Below, in pieces: positions 42,308 to 54,073 of a DNA stretch of 64,000 nt (positions are counted from its first letter, which is position 1; every line of letters starts with the position of its first letter). A model generated the notes under the pieces. That model was not told the origin of the DNA and did not search any database. It saw only the letters and a list, made by a program, of their open reading frames with translations. The translations under genes and the position numbers were made by a program. This DNA comes from Cryoendolithus antarcticus (taxonomy: Eukaryota; Ascomycota; Dothideomycetes; Cladosporiales; Cladosporiaceae), in the NCBI GenBank assembly GCA_002077065.1, contig NAJO01000009.1:1-64000 (forward strand), in the 5' to 3' direction.

Positions 42308-44064
42308 ATGTCCATGGCGGTCACGCGCTCGCCGCTCACGACAATTGCGATGAATGGGGGGTCACACGCGCCAAAGCGGCGGAGCGCGCGACTGAGTGCA
42401 GAGGGCGTGGACGAAAATGGGTCGAGTGAACCGCCAGCGAAGAAATTGAAGGTTGATGGGGGAGCAGATGACGGTGGCGACGGAGCGGCGGCGAGCAAGA
42501 AGCGAAGTCGGAAGAAGGTGTACGACCAAGATGAGGACGGCTTCGTATTCACGAAGGGTAAGAAGGCGAAGGCTGTCAAGGAGCCAGCGGTGCGGAACTC
42601 GACTATTGAGGAAGCGGTCATTGGCAACGGGACAGCGCCTGCGACAGCAACGACATCAGGCCCCGCGCGGCGACAGCCACCTGCAGCAGTGACCGTGCCC
42701 GTCGCGGCTGCTGTGCCGAATCCAGCACCCAAGAAACTCCGGCGTGGTCTACCAGCAACGCCAGAACGAGAAGCCGCGTCGAAGAATACCTTTCGCAAAA
42801 GCAAGCGACTTTCTGACGAAGGAGAGGTCCCATCACCTCACAAAGCCGCGCATGCACGATCACACGCAAAGCATGACCGTTCGCCCAGCCCAGCCTTTCG
42901 CCCAGTCACAGTCGAGAAGAAGCGGCGGAAGCTGGCTGAGCGACCGGAGGAGGAAGAGAAGACGACGCGCATTGCACTTCCATTCGCAGACACGCCGATC
43001 ATCACACGCAACAAGGACATGCGAAAGGCGGGCGGGGAGACTAGCAGGCGAAGTAGCTCGGGTATGCGTGGGAAGCGGGTGAGCAGCTTGTTGGACGAGG
43101 GCAGAGGAAATGGTGAGTTTTACTGTACAAGTGCGGAGGGCAGGGTAAGCTGGACGCGAAGACTGACATGTACGATAGCACTGCCTCACGCCGAAGTAGC
43201 GACGACCGAGTTCTTTAAGCACATCTCCGCAGATCTTACAGAGCCTCGTCGCATGCGTGTGCTGCTTGGGTGGTGCGGCAGCCGAGCACTGCCTCCGAAG
43301 CCTGAAGCACCGAAAGATAAATCGGCAGAAGCACAAGCAGAGTTTCAAGCATTGCAATCAGCTCGAGTGATCCAAGAGGAGCTTTCCCTTGATCTTGTGT
43401 CAAACGGCACACTCAGTGACTGGTTCTCGAGAGACGAGAACCCCGAATTACAGCTGGTACCACTGCGAAAGAAGCCCAATCCGAGGAACGTCGCGAATGC
43501 GGCGAAGGCGGACGAGCTGGAGCGTGAGCTCGAGAGGTACGCATTGCTGTATAACCGCTAATTTGAGGGCATCACTGACTGTGCAACAGACTTAAGAAGG
43601 AGCGACATTCGTGGGATTCCCTCATATCCTCTGCAACAAAGCAAGCAACCCCACGAGATTCTCACTCTTCGCCATCTAAGACACCGAAGGTCAGGGACGT
43701 AGTTGAAAGCAGCATCTTCTCGCCCGTGAACGCGGACTTGATCGACAGTCCCGATCGCGCCATATTCGCACAACTACAGCAAGCCGACTCGACCACAGCA
43801 CACGATACCCTACAAAAGCGCCTTCAAGACGTCTCCGCGAATCTAGAGTTCAGTATTGACTGCTTCGCCGAGAGTGTACATGCGCTGTCCACATCACGAA
43901 GCACGGCCGAGAGCCTAGCTGAGCGCAATCTGAAGGAGGCAGCGGAAGTACTCGAAAGCAGAGAAGACAGTCGACGAGCAGCTGGAGCAGTCAATGGAGT
44001 GCCCCAGCCGTCAGCTATGGATGCACTGAGAGGTCTGGCTCGGGTACTGAATGGGAGACGGTGA
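42308..44064 (+). CDS. DSN1: Kinetochore MIND-complex subunit Dsn1/Mis13
   Basis: Three exons (42308-43112, 43179-43536, 43590-44064) encode about 545 residues. The N-terminal ~230 residues are basic and disordered (KKRSRKKVYDQDEDGF). Then comes the Mis13 signature RRSSSGMRGKRVSSLLDEGRGNG, whose serines are the Aurora B/Ipl1 target region in the family. After the first intron, ALPHAEVATTEFFKHISADL and EPRRMRVLLGWCGSRAL match the conserved Dsn1 helical core. The C-terminal part is coiled-coil (DELERELERLKKE, then the 43.7-44.0 kb helices) and assembles with Mtw1, Nnf1 and Nsl1 to link CENP-C to the KNL1/Ndc80 microtubule interface. The first intron is 66 bases and stop-free, so retention would insert 22 residues. 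Confidence 0.87.
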
Positions 44065-45184
44065 GGCGACACACTCGTTGTGCATTAAATACGCAGAGTG
44101 ACGATCATGTAAATAGGACGACCAACGCAGAGATGTCCATCTCAATTCTCTGTGTCTTGCATGATTGTCTGCTCCATCTCGACGCATACGCGACCACACC
44201 CCTCCGCTATACTTCACTTCTCCCACCTCCCACCCCGTACACCACAATCGTGCTTGAGAGAACCACTGTCGCCGCCGACCTCAATTATCTGAACACTGAT
44301 CAGCCCACTCGCTTCGGCGATTGACTGTATCGGCAAGCACCCCAGCCGGTTGACCAGACCTCGCTTGTCTCTACATCCGGTCGTTTCCCTGGCTAAGAGT
44401 GCAGCCAAGCTACCCAAGCTTTCCACTCACCTCGACCTCAATGTATACTACCACGCGATCAATTCGGATACCGACAGTCCAATCGCAGGCCCTTGACACG
44501 ATTTCTACTATAAAAGGTTGGCATGAACACCGAAGCACACGTAGGACGGAAGGATGATCTGCTCAAGGCTCTTCTCACTTGATTTGTGGAACATCACGAA
44601 TAGCAGGGACCGGCAGAATGCACTCTCGGCTGACTGACGTCCCCCGCAAAAGTACGGCAGCTGCCACCTTCCATGCATGGCATTGTGCATGGACATGGAC
44701 AGGGCTGCGATTAGAGCTGGCGCATTCCAACTTGTACCCGAACCCGACCGGCGATCGTGAACATTGAACAGTTCGTCAATTACAGAGGTGAGCAGGAGCG
44801 TGTGAGTGAGTTCACAAACTACCTGAGCCAACACCAGGGATAGCAAGCCTGCCGCACATGCGATATCCAGAACCGCAGATGTCTATAACCACTACCTCTG
44901 TGCGGGTATCCGTAGAGTAGACAACAGCAAAGTACGGCTTTCTCAAGAGCAAAGACCGACTTGCTGCAGCCAAGATGGCCAAGCCTATTCCTCCACCAAC
45001 GGCAGTTCCGTCGGCCGTGGAAGCTGGGGCAATGTACGACAGCCCGGGGTAGACGATATATATCCTGGAGACTACGATGGCGATCAAACGAGGGTCTCAA
45101 GAGCTCTCGAGCTTCCCTGCTTTCAACCCAGGATAGTCGTCGACGCTGACTCCGCCTTCGCACGAGCACGAGCAGTTCATCAAG
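44065..45184. promoter_or_regulatory. Upstream region of quinate/sugar transporter
   Basis: 1.1 kb without a recognised gene. A TATATAT box at 45057-45063 sits about 120 bases before the transporter ATG. Just upstream, CTGGGG (45024-45029) and CCGGGG (45044-45049) fit the CreA/Mig1 consensus SYGGRG. Another strong TATAAAAG occurs at 44509-44516, followed at 44522 by a 19-codon frame of unknown meaning. Confidence 0.4.
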
Positions 45185-47116
45185 ATGGGTATCGGGTTCT
45201 TGAAGTTTATCGTTCATAACGATGCGATCAAGTCGGATCCTGAGGAGATCTATGGATGGCGAGTTTATGCCTTAGCATGCTCGGTACGGATCACTTCAGG
45301 ACCAAGATGATCTGGCATTTCGATTATTCGCTGACCGCACCTTTAGGCGTGCTTCGGAGGCATGCTCTTCGGGATGGACAGTGGCATCATTGGTGGTGTC
45401 CTAACGCTCACGCAGTTCAAGGAGTGAGATTCGATCATGACTTTGACGACCTTTAAACTTCTCGCTAACGTGCAGCAGAACCTACGGACTCTCCAAGTTG
45501 GTCGGCGTCCCACTGGCTGATTTGACAGCGAACATCGTGACAACTCTTCAATGCGGTTGCTTCGTCGGTGCCCTATCTGCTGGTTTTTTCGCCGACAAGT
45601 ATGGCCGTCGTCTCAGCTTGATGGCCGCCGCGATCTTCGCCATCGTCGGCACGATCATGCAAGCTGCTGCTTCTGGCGAGATCGCAGTGATCTATGTCGG
45701 GCGCTTCATTGCAGGTCTTGGTGTTGGCGCAGCCTCCATGGTCACACCACTCTATGGTATGCTGCTGTACACTCAGCCAGCTAGATCAATGCTGACAAGA
45801 TACAGTCTCCGAGAATGCACCTCGAGCCATCCGAGGCGCTCTGACGGGCATATACCAGCTTTTCATCACTGCCGGTATCATGCTTGCGTTCTGGAGTACG
45901 TCAATCAAGTTTCTGGCGAGATGGGGCAGTGCTGACATAGTGCTACAGTCAACTACGGATCCGCCCTTCATATCTCTGGCCCGGCAATCTACATCGTCCC
46001 TCTGGCCATGCAAGGTCTTCCAGCCCTATGCATGTTTGTGTGCATGTTCTTTTGCCATGAGTCGCCGCGATGGCTGGCGCGCAAAGATCGCTGGGACGAA
46101 GCTAGCAGTATTCTGTCTCTGGTCCGCGCATTACCGCCGACACATCCGTACGTTGCAGAGGAGCTCACTGAGATACACGAGCAGCTTGAGCATGAGCGCA
46201 GATTGATTGGTAATGCAACCTTTAAGGTCTTGATGAAGGAGATGTGGACTATACCGGGCAACAGGAAGCGAGCACTGCTGTCGATAGGTTTGATGATCTG
46301 CCAACAGATGACGGGAACCAATGCGATGTAAGTGGCAGACTTACCACATAACTTTTCTCGCGAGCTACAACTGACCATCACAAGCAACTACTACGCTCCC
46401 CAGATCTTCAAGAACCTTGGGCTCAATGGTACAGAGTCAGGCCTCTTCGCCACAGGAATTTACGGTGTCGTCAAGATGGTCATGTGCGCCTGTTTCTTAG
46501 TATTCGCAGCCGATTCTCTTGGCCGCCGACGATCACTCCTCTGGACCTCCATCGCAATGGGCTCAGCCATGCTCTACGTTGGCATTTTTGTCCGGGTTGC
46601 ACCACCCAAGGCCGGCACACCAGTCAGCCCAGCCGGCTACGTCGCGCTGGTCTGCATCTACCTCTTCGCGTCATTCTTTCAATGGGGCTGGGGTCCAGTC
46701 TGCTGGATCTACGTGTCTGAGATCCCGACAGCTCGGCTGCGTGGCTTGAACGTGGCTCTTGCGGCAGCGACGCAGTGGCTCTTCAACCTGGTCATTGCTC
46801 GTGCTGTACCCAACATGCTTACTACCATGGGTAATGCTGGATATGGCGCCTTCTTGTTCTTTGCTTGCGCTTGCTACAGCATGTTCATCTTTGTGTGGTT
46901 CCTCGTACCAGAGACGAAGGTAAGTTGCGATTTTCCTTCCATAATGGTCAAATCGGTCACTAATGCTGTACACAGGGTATGGCACTTGAGCGAATGGACG
47001 ATCTGTTTGGCGTGACAGAGCTAGTCAAGAAGCTCGAGGACGAAGAGAGCGTGCATGAGGGGAAGGACGAGAAAAATATCTCGGCGCAGCAGCTTGAGAT
47101 TAGTCCTGCGAAGTGA
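45185..47116 (+). CDS. MFS quinate/hexose transporter (sugar porter family)
   Basis: Seven exons (45185-45283, 45347-45423, 45479-45756, 45806-45895, 45949-46327, 46385-46919, 46976-47116) yield about 532 residues; every splice restores the expected sugar-porter sequence. Exon 2 has [19 protein letters not shown] (helix 1). Next come [34 protein letters not shown] joined to [11 protein letters not shown] (signature PxYxSE-AP), [15 protein letters not shown], and QQMTGTNAI joined to NYYAPQIF. Then come [29 protein letters not shown] and PETKG. The [17 protein letters not shown] start resembles quinate permeases (QutD) and related monosaccharide porters. Twelve-helix plasma-membrane proton symporter by family; substrate not assigned. 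It precedes the cellulase on the same strand. Confidence 0.9.
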
Positions 47117-48125
47117 GCCAGTCCGTATGCACCAAGGAATAGTACATCGAGTTCTCGCGAAGTCCATGTCCTGAAGTTCTGTCGTCGCGATCGAGGATGC
47201 TGTGCACCACCTGGCTCCAGTACCGCGTCGAAACGAATCGGAGTTGTCAAGCGAACGATGATCTGCAAGCGGTGCCTGCATCTCCGTCTAGAGACTATAG
47301 TACCGTTATGCCCTGCGTTCCTCATTTCATAGGCGGACCGGGCTAGCCTGGTCGAAAAGAGACATGAGTACTTCGAGCTTCTCTTGGCTGCAGGTCGACA
47401 ACAACGAACTTGACAGGCCTGTAATGACTCCCGAGTAAATTCATGGCCGCACATATGTTTGTCATTGCGCCCAACATATTGGCCATCAAGATCTTATACT
47501 GATGATTACTGTTTATCAACAGCCTTCGACTATTGCTTCGTGATTCGTGTCCAGGCAAGAAATCTAAGGTCTCGGTCTTCTCGCTTGACTTGAGACGCCA
47601 CACCTCCGCGCTCCTTTGGGACACGGCGCACTATATTCGAAGCACCAAGGTCATGGGGACCATCACATTGCACCACATGCCTTGAGCCTCCAGACGCCGA
47701 GCATCTAGCTCACATGGCCAATATAGACAAGCGCCGCAGAGCACGTTTGCTCTCGGTAAGATGCGCGCAGGTGCCGTGTCGCCACCCTGCAATCTGCACC
47801 TTGTCTGATGAAGCCCGGACTGGATGTATCGCCATAGTCACTTCGGTATACCAAACAATGCCTGTCGACAGATCACGCACTGGATCTCGACGGGCCGCCC
47901 GCGGCCTACGGACGCCTGCTTTAGGCTGGGCAAGACCATTTCGTCAATCTCCTTACGGAGCTGCTATGGACCGGCGGGCCTGTACGACTGGAGATGGCGC
48001 CGAGTAGGCGGGATAGAGGCTCTTGTAATGTATAAGAGCCATGTCCTCCTCGATCTCATGTATCTTTTGTCAAGCACAAAGTCACTCACTACAAGCTCAA
48101 CCCAGCACATTCTCATTCGTTCATC
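47117..48125. promoter_or_regulatory. Cellobiohydrolase promoter region
   Basis: 1.0 kb upstream of the cellulase. A TATA-like TATAAGAG lies near 48031, about 95 bases before the ATG. A palindromic GGCTAGCC at about 47341 fits the XlnR/Xyr1 core GGCTAR, and CTGGAG at 47988-47993 fits the CreA consensus. These are short degenerate motifs, so they are only suggestive. Confidence 0.35.
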
Positions 48126-49687
48126 ATGAAGCAGGTCTTCGCCACCGCTGCGGCGGTCTTCGCTACACAAGCCAGTGCTGTTGCTGTTTGGGGCCAGTGC
48201 GGTGGTAAGGGATGGAGTGGAGGAACTACCTGTGATTCGGGCTCTGTCTGCGTGGCACAGAACGACTGTCAGTCGTCGTGAATCCATTTCGCCGAGGAAC
48301 GTCTCGCTGACATCGCATGATCAGACTACTCGCAATGCATTCCCGGCACTGCCTCGACCACAGCGACCACGCTGAAGACGACCACAAGGGCCACCACCAC
48401 GACTGTCCCAGCCAGCACCACAAAGGTCTCCACCTCCGTCGTCAGCACCAGCAAGGCATCAAGCACGACTGTTGCTCCTACAACTACCAAGGCCTCCACG
48501 ACCGCAGCTGGCAGCACCTCCGCAGCCGGTAGCACCACCACTGGTACTCCAGTCAGCGCGTCCGGCAACCCGTTCGCAGGCAGACAGATCTACGCCAACC
48601 CCTACTACTCTTCGGAGATCTTCACCTCAGCGATCCCGTCGCTCCCAGCCAGCCTTCAGGCCAAGGCCAGCGCTGTTGCGAACGTCGGTACCTACGTCTG
48701 GCTCGACACTGCTGCCAAGGTCCCGACAATGGACACCTACCTTGCCGACATCGCGGCAAAGAACGCTGCGGGTGCCAGCCCACCCATTCTCGGTGCTTTC
48801 GTCGTCTACGATCTCCCCAACCGTGACTGCGCCGCTTACTCCTCCAACGGCGAGTACTTGGTCGCCAACGGAGGTCTTGCCAAGTACTACGCATACATCG
48901 ACTCCATTGCTGCCATCATCAAGAAGTACCCCAGCACTCAGATCAACTTGGTCATTGGTATGTTGAACCTCATTGACTCACCCACGAGCTGATTGCTAAC
49001 ACTCCCGCAGAGCCCGACAGTCTTGGTAACCTCGTCACCAACCTGAACGTTGCCAAATGCCAGGAAGCGCAGCCTGCTTACGAGTCCGGTGTCGAGTACG
49101 CCATGAAGACTCTCAACTTTGCCAACGTTGCCATGTACCTCGACGCAGGTCACGCGGGCTGGCTCGGCTGGAGCGCCAACATTGGCCCCGCCGCTCAGCT
49201 CTTCGCACGACTGTACAAGGCTGCTGGTTCCCCATCTTCCGTTCGTGGTCTCGCCACCAACGTCGCCAACTACAACGCCTTCACCATTGCCTCGGCACCA
49301 TCGTACACCCAAGGCAACAGCAACTACGACGAGAAGCTTTACATTGATAACCTCGCCCCTCTCCTCGTGCAGTACGGCTACCCAGCCCACTTCATCGTCG
49401 ATGTGTCCCGTAACGGTGTGCAGCCTACCAAGCAACAGGCATGGGGAGACTGGTGCAACGTCATCGGCACTGGCTTCGGTGTCAAGCCCACCACGAACAC
49501 TGGCGACTCGCTTGTCGACGCCTTCGTCTGGGTCAAGCCCGGTGGAGAGGGTGATGGTACCAGCGACTCGTCAGCTACCCGCTACGACTCACACTGCGGG
49601 CTGTCGGACGCACTCCAGCCGGCGCCTGAGGCTGGTACCTGGTTCCAGGCCTACTTCCAGCAGCTGTTGCAGAACGCTGCGTTCTAG
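48126..49687 (+). CDS. cbhII: Cellobiohydrolase II (GH6) with N-terminal CBM1
   Basis: Three exons (48126-48267, 48325-48957, 49011-49687) give about 483 residues. A secretion signal (MKQVFATAAAVFATQASAVA) precedes a CBM1 cellulose-binding domain (WGQCGGKGWSGGTTC to DYYSQC, four Cys; splice 1 completes NDYYSQCIPG). A ~80-residue Thr/Ser linker follows, likely O-glycosylated. The GH6 barrel begins at NPFAGRQIYANPYYSSE. VVYDLPNRDCAAYSSNGEY holds the catalytic acid Asp, LVIEPDSLGNLV (restored by splice 2) and MYLDAGHAGWLGW are the signature blocks, and FVWVKPGGEGDGTSD and YDSHCG close the active-site tunnel. The enzyme is secreted and releases cellobiose from the non-reducing ends of cellulose. 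Expression is probably cellulose-induced and glucose-repressed. Confidence 0.96.
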
Positions 49688-50227
49688 ATGGACGAAAGCG
49701 GTTGCATGCTGGGGTTGGAAAAGGAAGATGACGGATATATGAGATGTCGCTGCAGTGCAGTAGCTTCGCTTCAGTACCTAGCAGTGTATCGCAGGTTTCT
49801 TCTTTAGATCAGCGATCGTTTCGTATGGAACTCTTCTTGACAAACAATCTTGTTCCACGCTAATATCTCCCGTCCAAGTTCTTCCCTCAATAGCATAAGC
49901 GTCTGAATGTATCGTCAACAGAAGCAGGCGTAGCCTCCGAGAAATAAAACTTCAGCGTTCGGACTTCAACAGCAGTTATCGCTGATTGCGAGCAGCAACG
50001 CAACTTCCAAATAGCAAAGCCGCCATGATCCCTCACGATGTCATAACTCCGGCACGATCGGCCGAGTCGACGACCGCATCAGGCGTGCAGCTCGTGGGCT
50101 TCAGCTTGCACATTCAAGCTAGTCAGCGATCACAACAGCCCAACCTACTTCTACTTCCTCCTGCACAAGCTGCTTGGTCCTAATCATCATCGAGTTTACG
50201 AACATTACTGCTAACATTACTGCTAAC
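49688..50227. other. Intergenic region
   Basis: 540 bases between the cellulase and the methyltransferase. Two perfect 12-base direct repeats (aacattactgct, 50201-50224) run up to the next ATG. Confidence 0.5.
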
Positions 50228-51111
50228 ATGGACGTTACGGCTGTGCCCCACAACGCTGCTGCGAACGAACCCGAAAGTCAACGATTCCAGCGCGAAGTCG
50301 GCGAGATCAGTGAAAGTACACGAAAACTATTCGAAACGTATAGCCATATTCCACCGGACGAGGTCATCACGCACATCACGACAGTTGTGAGCACCGTCGG
50401 GATCACGCACTATCGATCGCCTGACTAATAGCGAGACAGCGAGACAAAGCATGGGCAATTCACCCATACCCTTGCATCGGACGATGGCGATTCTTAGATC
50501 TTGGCCTGGGACTACATCGATCTTATCCTGACGTCCTCGCACGACTCAAGACCGGCGAGCAGACGTTCCTCGATCTCGGCTGTGCCTTCGCTCAAGATGT
50601 CCGTAGACTTGCCGCTGATGGCGTCGACACAACGAAACTATACGGCTGCGACTTACGACTTGACTTCCTTGATCTAGGTTACGAGCTGTTCCGCGACAAG
50701 GAGAGCTTGAAGGCGACATTCTTCGAAGCGGATGTTTTCGCCGAAGGTAGTGCGCTGGACAAGTACGAAGGTCACTTCGACATCATCCAGGCTTCATCGT
50801 TCTTCCATCTATTCGACCGCGAACACCAGAAGCAGGTGGCGCATCGAGTCGTGAAGCTGTTGAAGCCACAGAAGGGCTCGCTGTTGCTTGGTCGTCACGT
50901 TGGTAGCTGGGAACCGAAGGAGACTCCGTGGCGAGATGGGTATGGAAAGCACTTCCGACACAATGAGGCCAGCTGGCAGGAACTCTGGGATGAGGTTAGT
51001 GAGGAAGCTGGTGGAGTCAAGTTCGAGGCCAAAGCGAGCTTGAAAGAAAGGCCGGGTGAGGTTGGGCTGTTGGCCGGCCCCTGGATGGTGTACACCGTTG
51101 AGCGATTGTAG
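50228..51111 (+). CDS. SAM-dependent methyltransferase (AusD-like)
   Basis: Two exons (50228-50386, 50440-51111) encode about 276 residues. The splice restores ITTVRDKAWAIHPYPCIG, the block that opens the core domain in meroterpenoid-type methyltransferases. The SAM-binding motif I is TFLDLGCAFAQDVRRL, and LYGCDLRLDFLDLG is motif II with the acidic ribose contact. FDIIQASSFFHLFDREHQ and GSLLLGRHVGS are later motifs. This family (AusD, Trt5 and many uncharacterised fungal relatives) methylates polyketide or terpenoid intermediates. No polyketide synthase or terpene cyclase is present in the window, so a stand-alone role is equally possible. The frame stays open upstream through the 12-base repeats to 50174, but ATG 50228 gives the normal N-terminus. 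Confidence 0.85.
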
Positions 51112-52008
51112 CTCAGCGTGGGTGCGACGGGGGCGAATATGACAGGTTCCAGTAGGACAGACCACGACAACATGACCAAAGATCATCGTCAAGTACTGCT
51201 GAGAAAACGTGATTCGGTATATTCTCTGGCTTGCGAAGTACATAGTCACGATACCTGGCAGCACTGTGGGTTCCCGTACCAAGGATTCAATCCATGTATC
51301 GATTGATAGCCGGGCTTGAATGAGCAGTACCGTACAGCGCCTCCGAAGTATCGTCATCGTCGTGGCGTTGAACGATGTTCCTGGACGACCAGAGCAAATT
51401 GGCGATGGCAACGCTACATATTTGTGGCTGTGCGAGCATCTCCTGGCCGATATTTTGCAGATCAGTGGCGGTGCAGCGTCGTCAGCAACTGTCCGGTACC
51501 CGGCATGGCCATGCGCCAATGCTTGTTTCATCGTAGGCGGGAAACTTTGGCGATCGTTTGGCAATGAATCTTGCGAGAGGCTAGCGTATGTTGCGGACGG
51601 CAAGACTCAGCATCAGTGCAAGACGAGCGTGAGCTGCGCAGCAAAGCTCTACTCTTCTCGTGATCGCGCTGATCGTTCATCTTCGTCATCTGAGGGGCGC
51701 TGTCGACGAAATGTGCGAATCGGCAGTCAGAGGAGATCCGCGTGATCCGTAGGCTGGGGAACAAATTTAGATTACGTGAAGCCACAGGTGATGACTGGCA
51801 AAGGCTGTTTCCTTGCTTGGCCTTGGAAGCCGCGCCTGCCACTATCATGACGTCGGCTTTGCTCCGTGCCTGCCTCGTGGAGAATAAGTTCTCTTGCTGT
51901 CGCATTTCGTGACTGCTGCTACCCATCACCAACCACACTCACACTCATCAACTGCACTAAAAGAGCCCTCCTACCACCACAAACTATCCCACACACCAAA
52001 CCTTCGAA
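51112..52008. other. Intergenic region
   Basis: 897 bases between two plus-strand genes. No gene recognised; frames of up to 141 codons lack any family features. Confidence 0.45.
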
Positions 52009-52357
52009 ATGGCGTTCACTGGCAGGTAAGTCCAACTCGACTCCATAGCCAACGCGTGTCGCGGACAGGCGCGAAACCAAAACAAACACAAGAATGAAAA
52101 CCTAACAATCCTCCCAGCGACATCATCAAGATCATCCTCGCAATCTTCCTACCCCCCGTCGGCGTCTTCCTCGAGCGCGGCTGCGGCGCAGACCTCCTCA
52201 TCAACATCCTGTTGACCGTCCTCGGTGTAAGTCATCCCTCCTTGTCTCCAGCCACTGCCGGAGCCACGCCCGAAGCATGGAAACACCATTCGCTGACAGT
52301 ACCTCACAGTACATTCCCGGCATCATCCACGCCCTGTACATCATTCTTAAGTATTAG
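52009..52357 (+). CDS. PMP3: Pmp3/Sna-family plasma-membrane proteolipid
   Basis: Three small exons (52009-52025, 52118-52226, 52310-52357) give 57 residues, exactly the usual size. Sequence runs MAFTGSDIIKIILAIFLPPV, then GVFLERGCGADLLINILLTV and LGYIPGIIHALYIILKY, i.e. two transmembrane helices joined by the conserved ERGC loop. Pmp3 (UPF0057, plant RCI2) limits cation leak by controlling membrane potential and is induced by salt or cold in many species. Introns of 92 and 83 bases interrupt a 174-base coding sequence. Assignment rests on full-length match to the family pattern. Confidence 0.95.
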
Positions 52358-52747
52358 ATATACCTTTACCGCGCGGGCAGCACGGGCGAGCGCATTCTCA
52401 GCAAAGCCGAGCACGCGGCTCAGTTCGGGTACCCGCTTGGAAGAATGGGCTTGGGTTGGAGGAAGTGATGGAGTGGAGGCGAGTACGCGAGGATGAGGAA
52501 CACCTGATACCCAACATACCCTAGCGCACTTGTAATGCGGGCGAGGAGGTTTAAACGTGTGGTACATGAGTAATCGAGCGGTCTAACTGGCTTTCTTGAC
52601 ATCTATCTCATTCTTGCATACTAGTGGGTATCGTTCCATTCACCTCCTTCCTCTTCGCAACTCCCTCGTAATCTTTCTCCCGCGTGCAACAAGGCACCTA
52701 CAATGTAAATCTCTATTGAACATGGCCAGATCTAGACTTCGACCACC
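52358..52747. other. Convergent intergenic region
   Basis: 390 bases between the Pmp3 and spermidine synthase stops. No gene recognised. Confidence 0.5.
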
Positions 52748-53738
52748 TCACCGCAACGCCTTCTCAGCGAACTTCGGCAGCACGAAGCATGCCTCGTGGA
52801 TCTCCTTGCTGTAGTACTTGCACAGCTTATCCTCCTCCGCCTTGCTCCAGCTCCGCACCGGCTTCTTCACGTTCACCTTGCCGTCCTTGCAGCACACCAT
52901 GAACCCGATCTGTCCAGATGGGTATGTCGGGATGGTGGTCCAGCCGTACTCTGCGACTGGGAAGACAGTGCCGATAGACTTCTTGAGGTCGGCGATCATC
53001 TTCATGTGCAGCCATGGGTTCTCGGCTGCAAAATATTAGCAAGGCTCACTGACTCTAAGTTCGCACGCACTCACCTTGAGTTGTAATGATACCTCCCTTC
53101 CTCAGCGCGCCATGCAGCAGCTCAAAATATGGCTTCTGGAACAAGCTCTCCGCCGGTCCCTCTGGGTCAGACGAGTCCGTAATGATCACATCAAACGTCT
53201 CCTTGTAATCATCCAAGAACTTGAACCCATCCCCAACATGCACCTTCACATTCGGGTGCTGGAACCCAACACTCATACCCGGCAAATACTTCTTGCTCAA
53301 CCGTATGACCGCCTCATCAATATCACAAAGTGTCGCCTCTTCAACACACTCGTGCTTAACAACCTCCCGCAACACCCCTCCATCACCACCTCCGATAACG
53401 AGGACTTTCTTCGGCGATGGGTGCGCCATCATGGCAAGGTGGGTGATCATCTCCTGGTACGCGAACTCGTCGCGCTCGGTGGCTTGGATGACGTTGTCGA
53501 GCACTAGCACCATGCCGTAGTCGGAGGACTCGAAAATCAGGACGTCTTGGTACTTGGACTTTTCGTGGTGGACTATGCTGTTTACTTTGAGGGTCATGGC
53601 TTGGCCGGGCCACATGGGGGAGATCTCGCGGAACCAGCCTGGAGGTCATTGTCAGTTTCTCGATCTGAGTTGGATGGACAGCGTTCGCGATTGGAGTGGT
53701 GTACCATCTTGAATCGTGGGGTGGGTGATCTCTGCCAT
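52748..53738 (-). CDS. SPE3: Spermidine synthase
   Basis: Three exons (53738-53705, 53638-53075, 53025-52748) encode 291 residues, the normal fungal length. Exon 1 (34 bases) gives [12 protein letters not shown] and joins to [19 protein letters not shown]. The signature [18 protein letters not shown] binds decarboxylated [23 protein letters not shown] holds putrescine contacts, and [16 protein letters not shown] contains the catalytic Asp pair. The C-terminal exon has [11 protein letters not shown]. The enzyme transfers an aminopropyl group from decarboxylated S-adenosylmethionine to putrescine in the cytosol. The gene lies head to head with the CMD-family gene. Confidence 0.96.
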
Positions 53739-54073
53739 TGTGGACTAGGATCTGTGGATTCGATTGGGAGGGGTGTGATTCGCGAGCAACTGCTTTGCTA
53801 TAGTAGAACGGAAGTGAGTGTAGAAGGAAAGAGGACTTCACGGTTGTTCGCTAGTACTCTGCACGTGGTAATGAAATTTTATAGTTTGCATTCAGGTACA
53901 CCGGAACCCAGCGATGGCTACCCCACTTGACTACGCTGCACTCCCGAAAGTACCCCTCCATTTGCTTCACTCTACGTATATAACATCCAAGTGTCCCGAC
54001 TCTCGTTGGTGAGTAATCGCAGCTATCTGAACCTTGAGGAAAGCAGAGGTCCACTGTGATTGTTACTTTCAAC
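53739..54073. promoter_or_regulatory. Divergent promoter, SPE3 / CMD-family gene
   Basis: A 335-base bidirectional spacer. GTATATAAC at about 53976-53984 is a TATA-like element some 90 bases before the plus-strand ATG. Confidence 0.45.

Noticed and set aside
44509..44580. TATAAAAG followed by a 19-codon frame
   Set aside because: The ATG is only a few bases from the TATA-like element, and the peptide resembles nothing known, so no gene is called.
50809..51603. 264-codon minus-strand frame
   Set aside because: It overlaps the methyltransferase exon antisense and its sequence resembles no protein family.
51316..51745. Two overlapping plus-strand frames (to 141 codons)
   Set aside because: No domain or splice partner that would extend them into a gene model.
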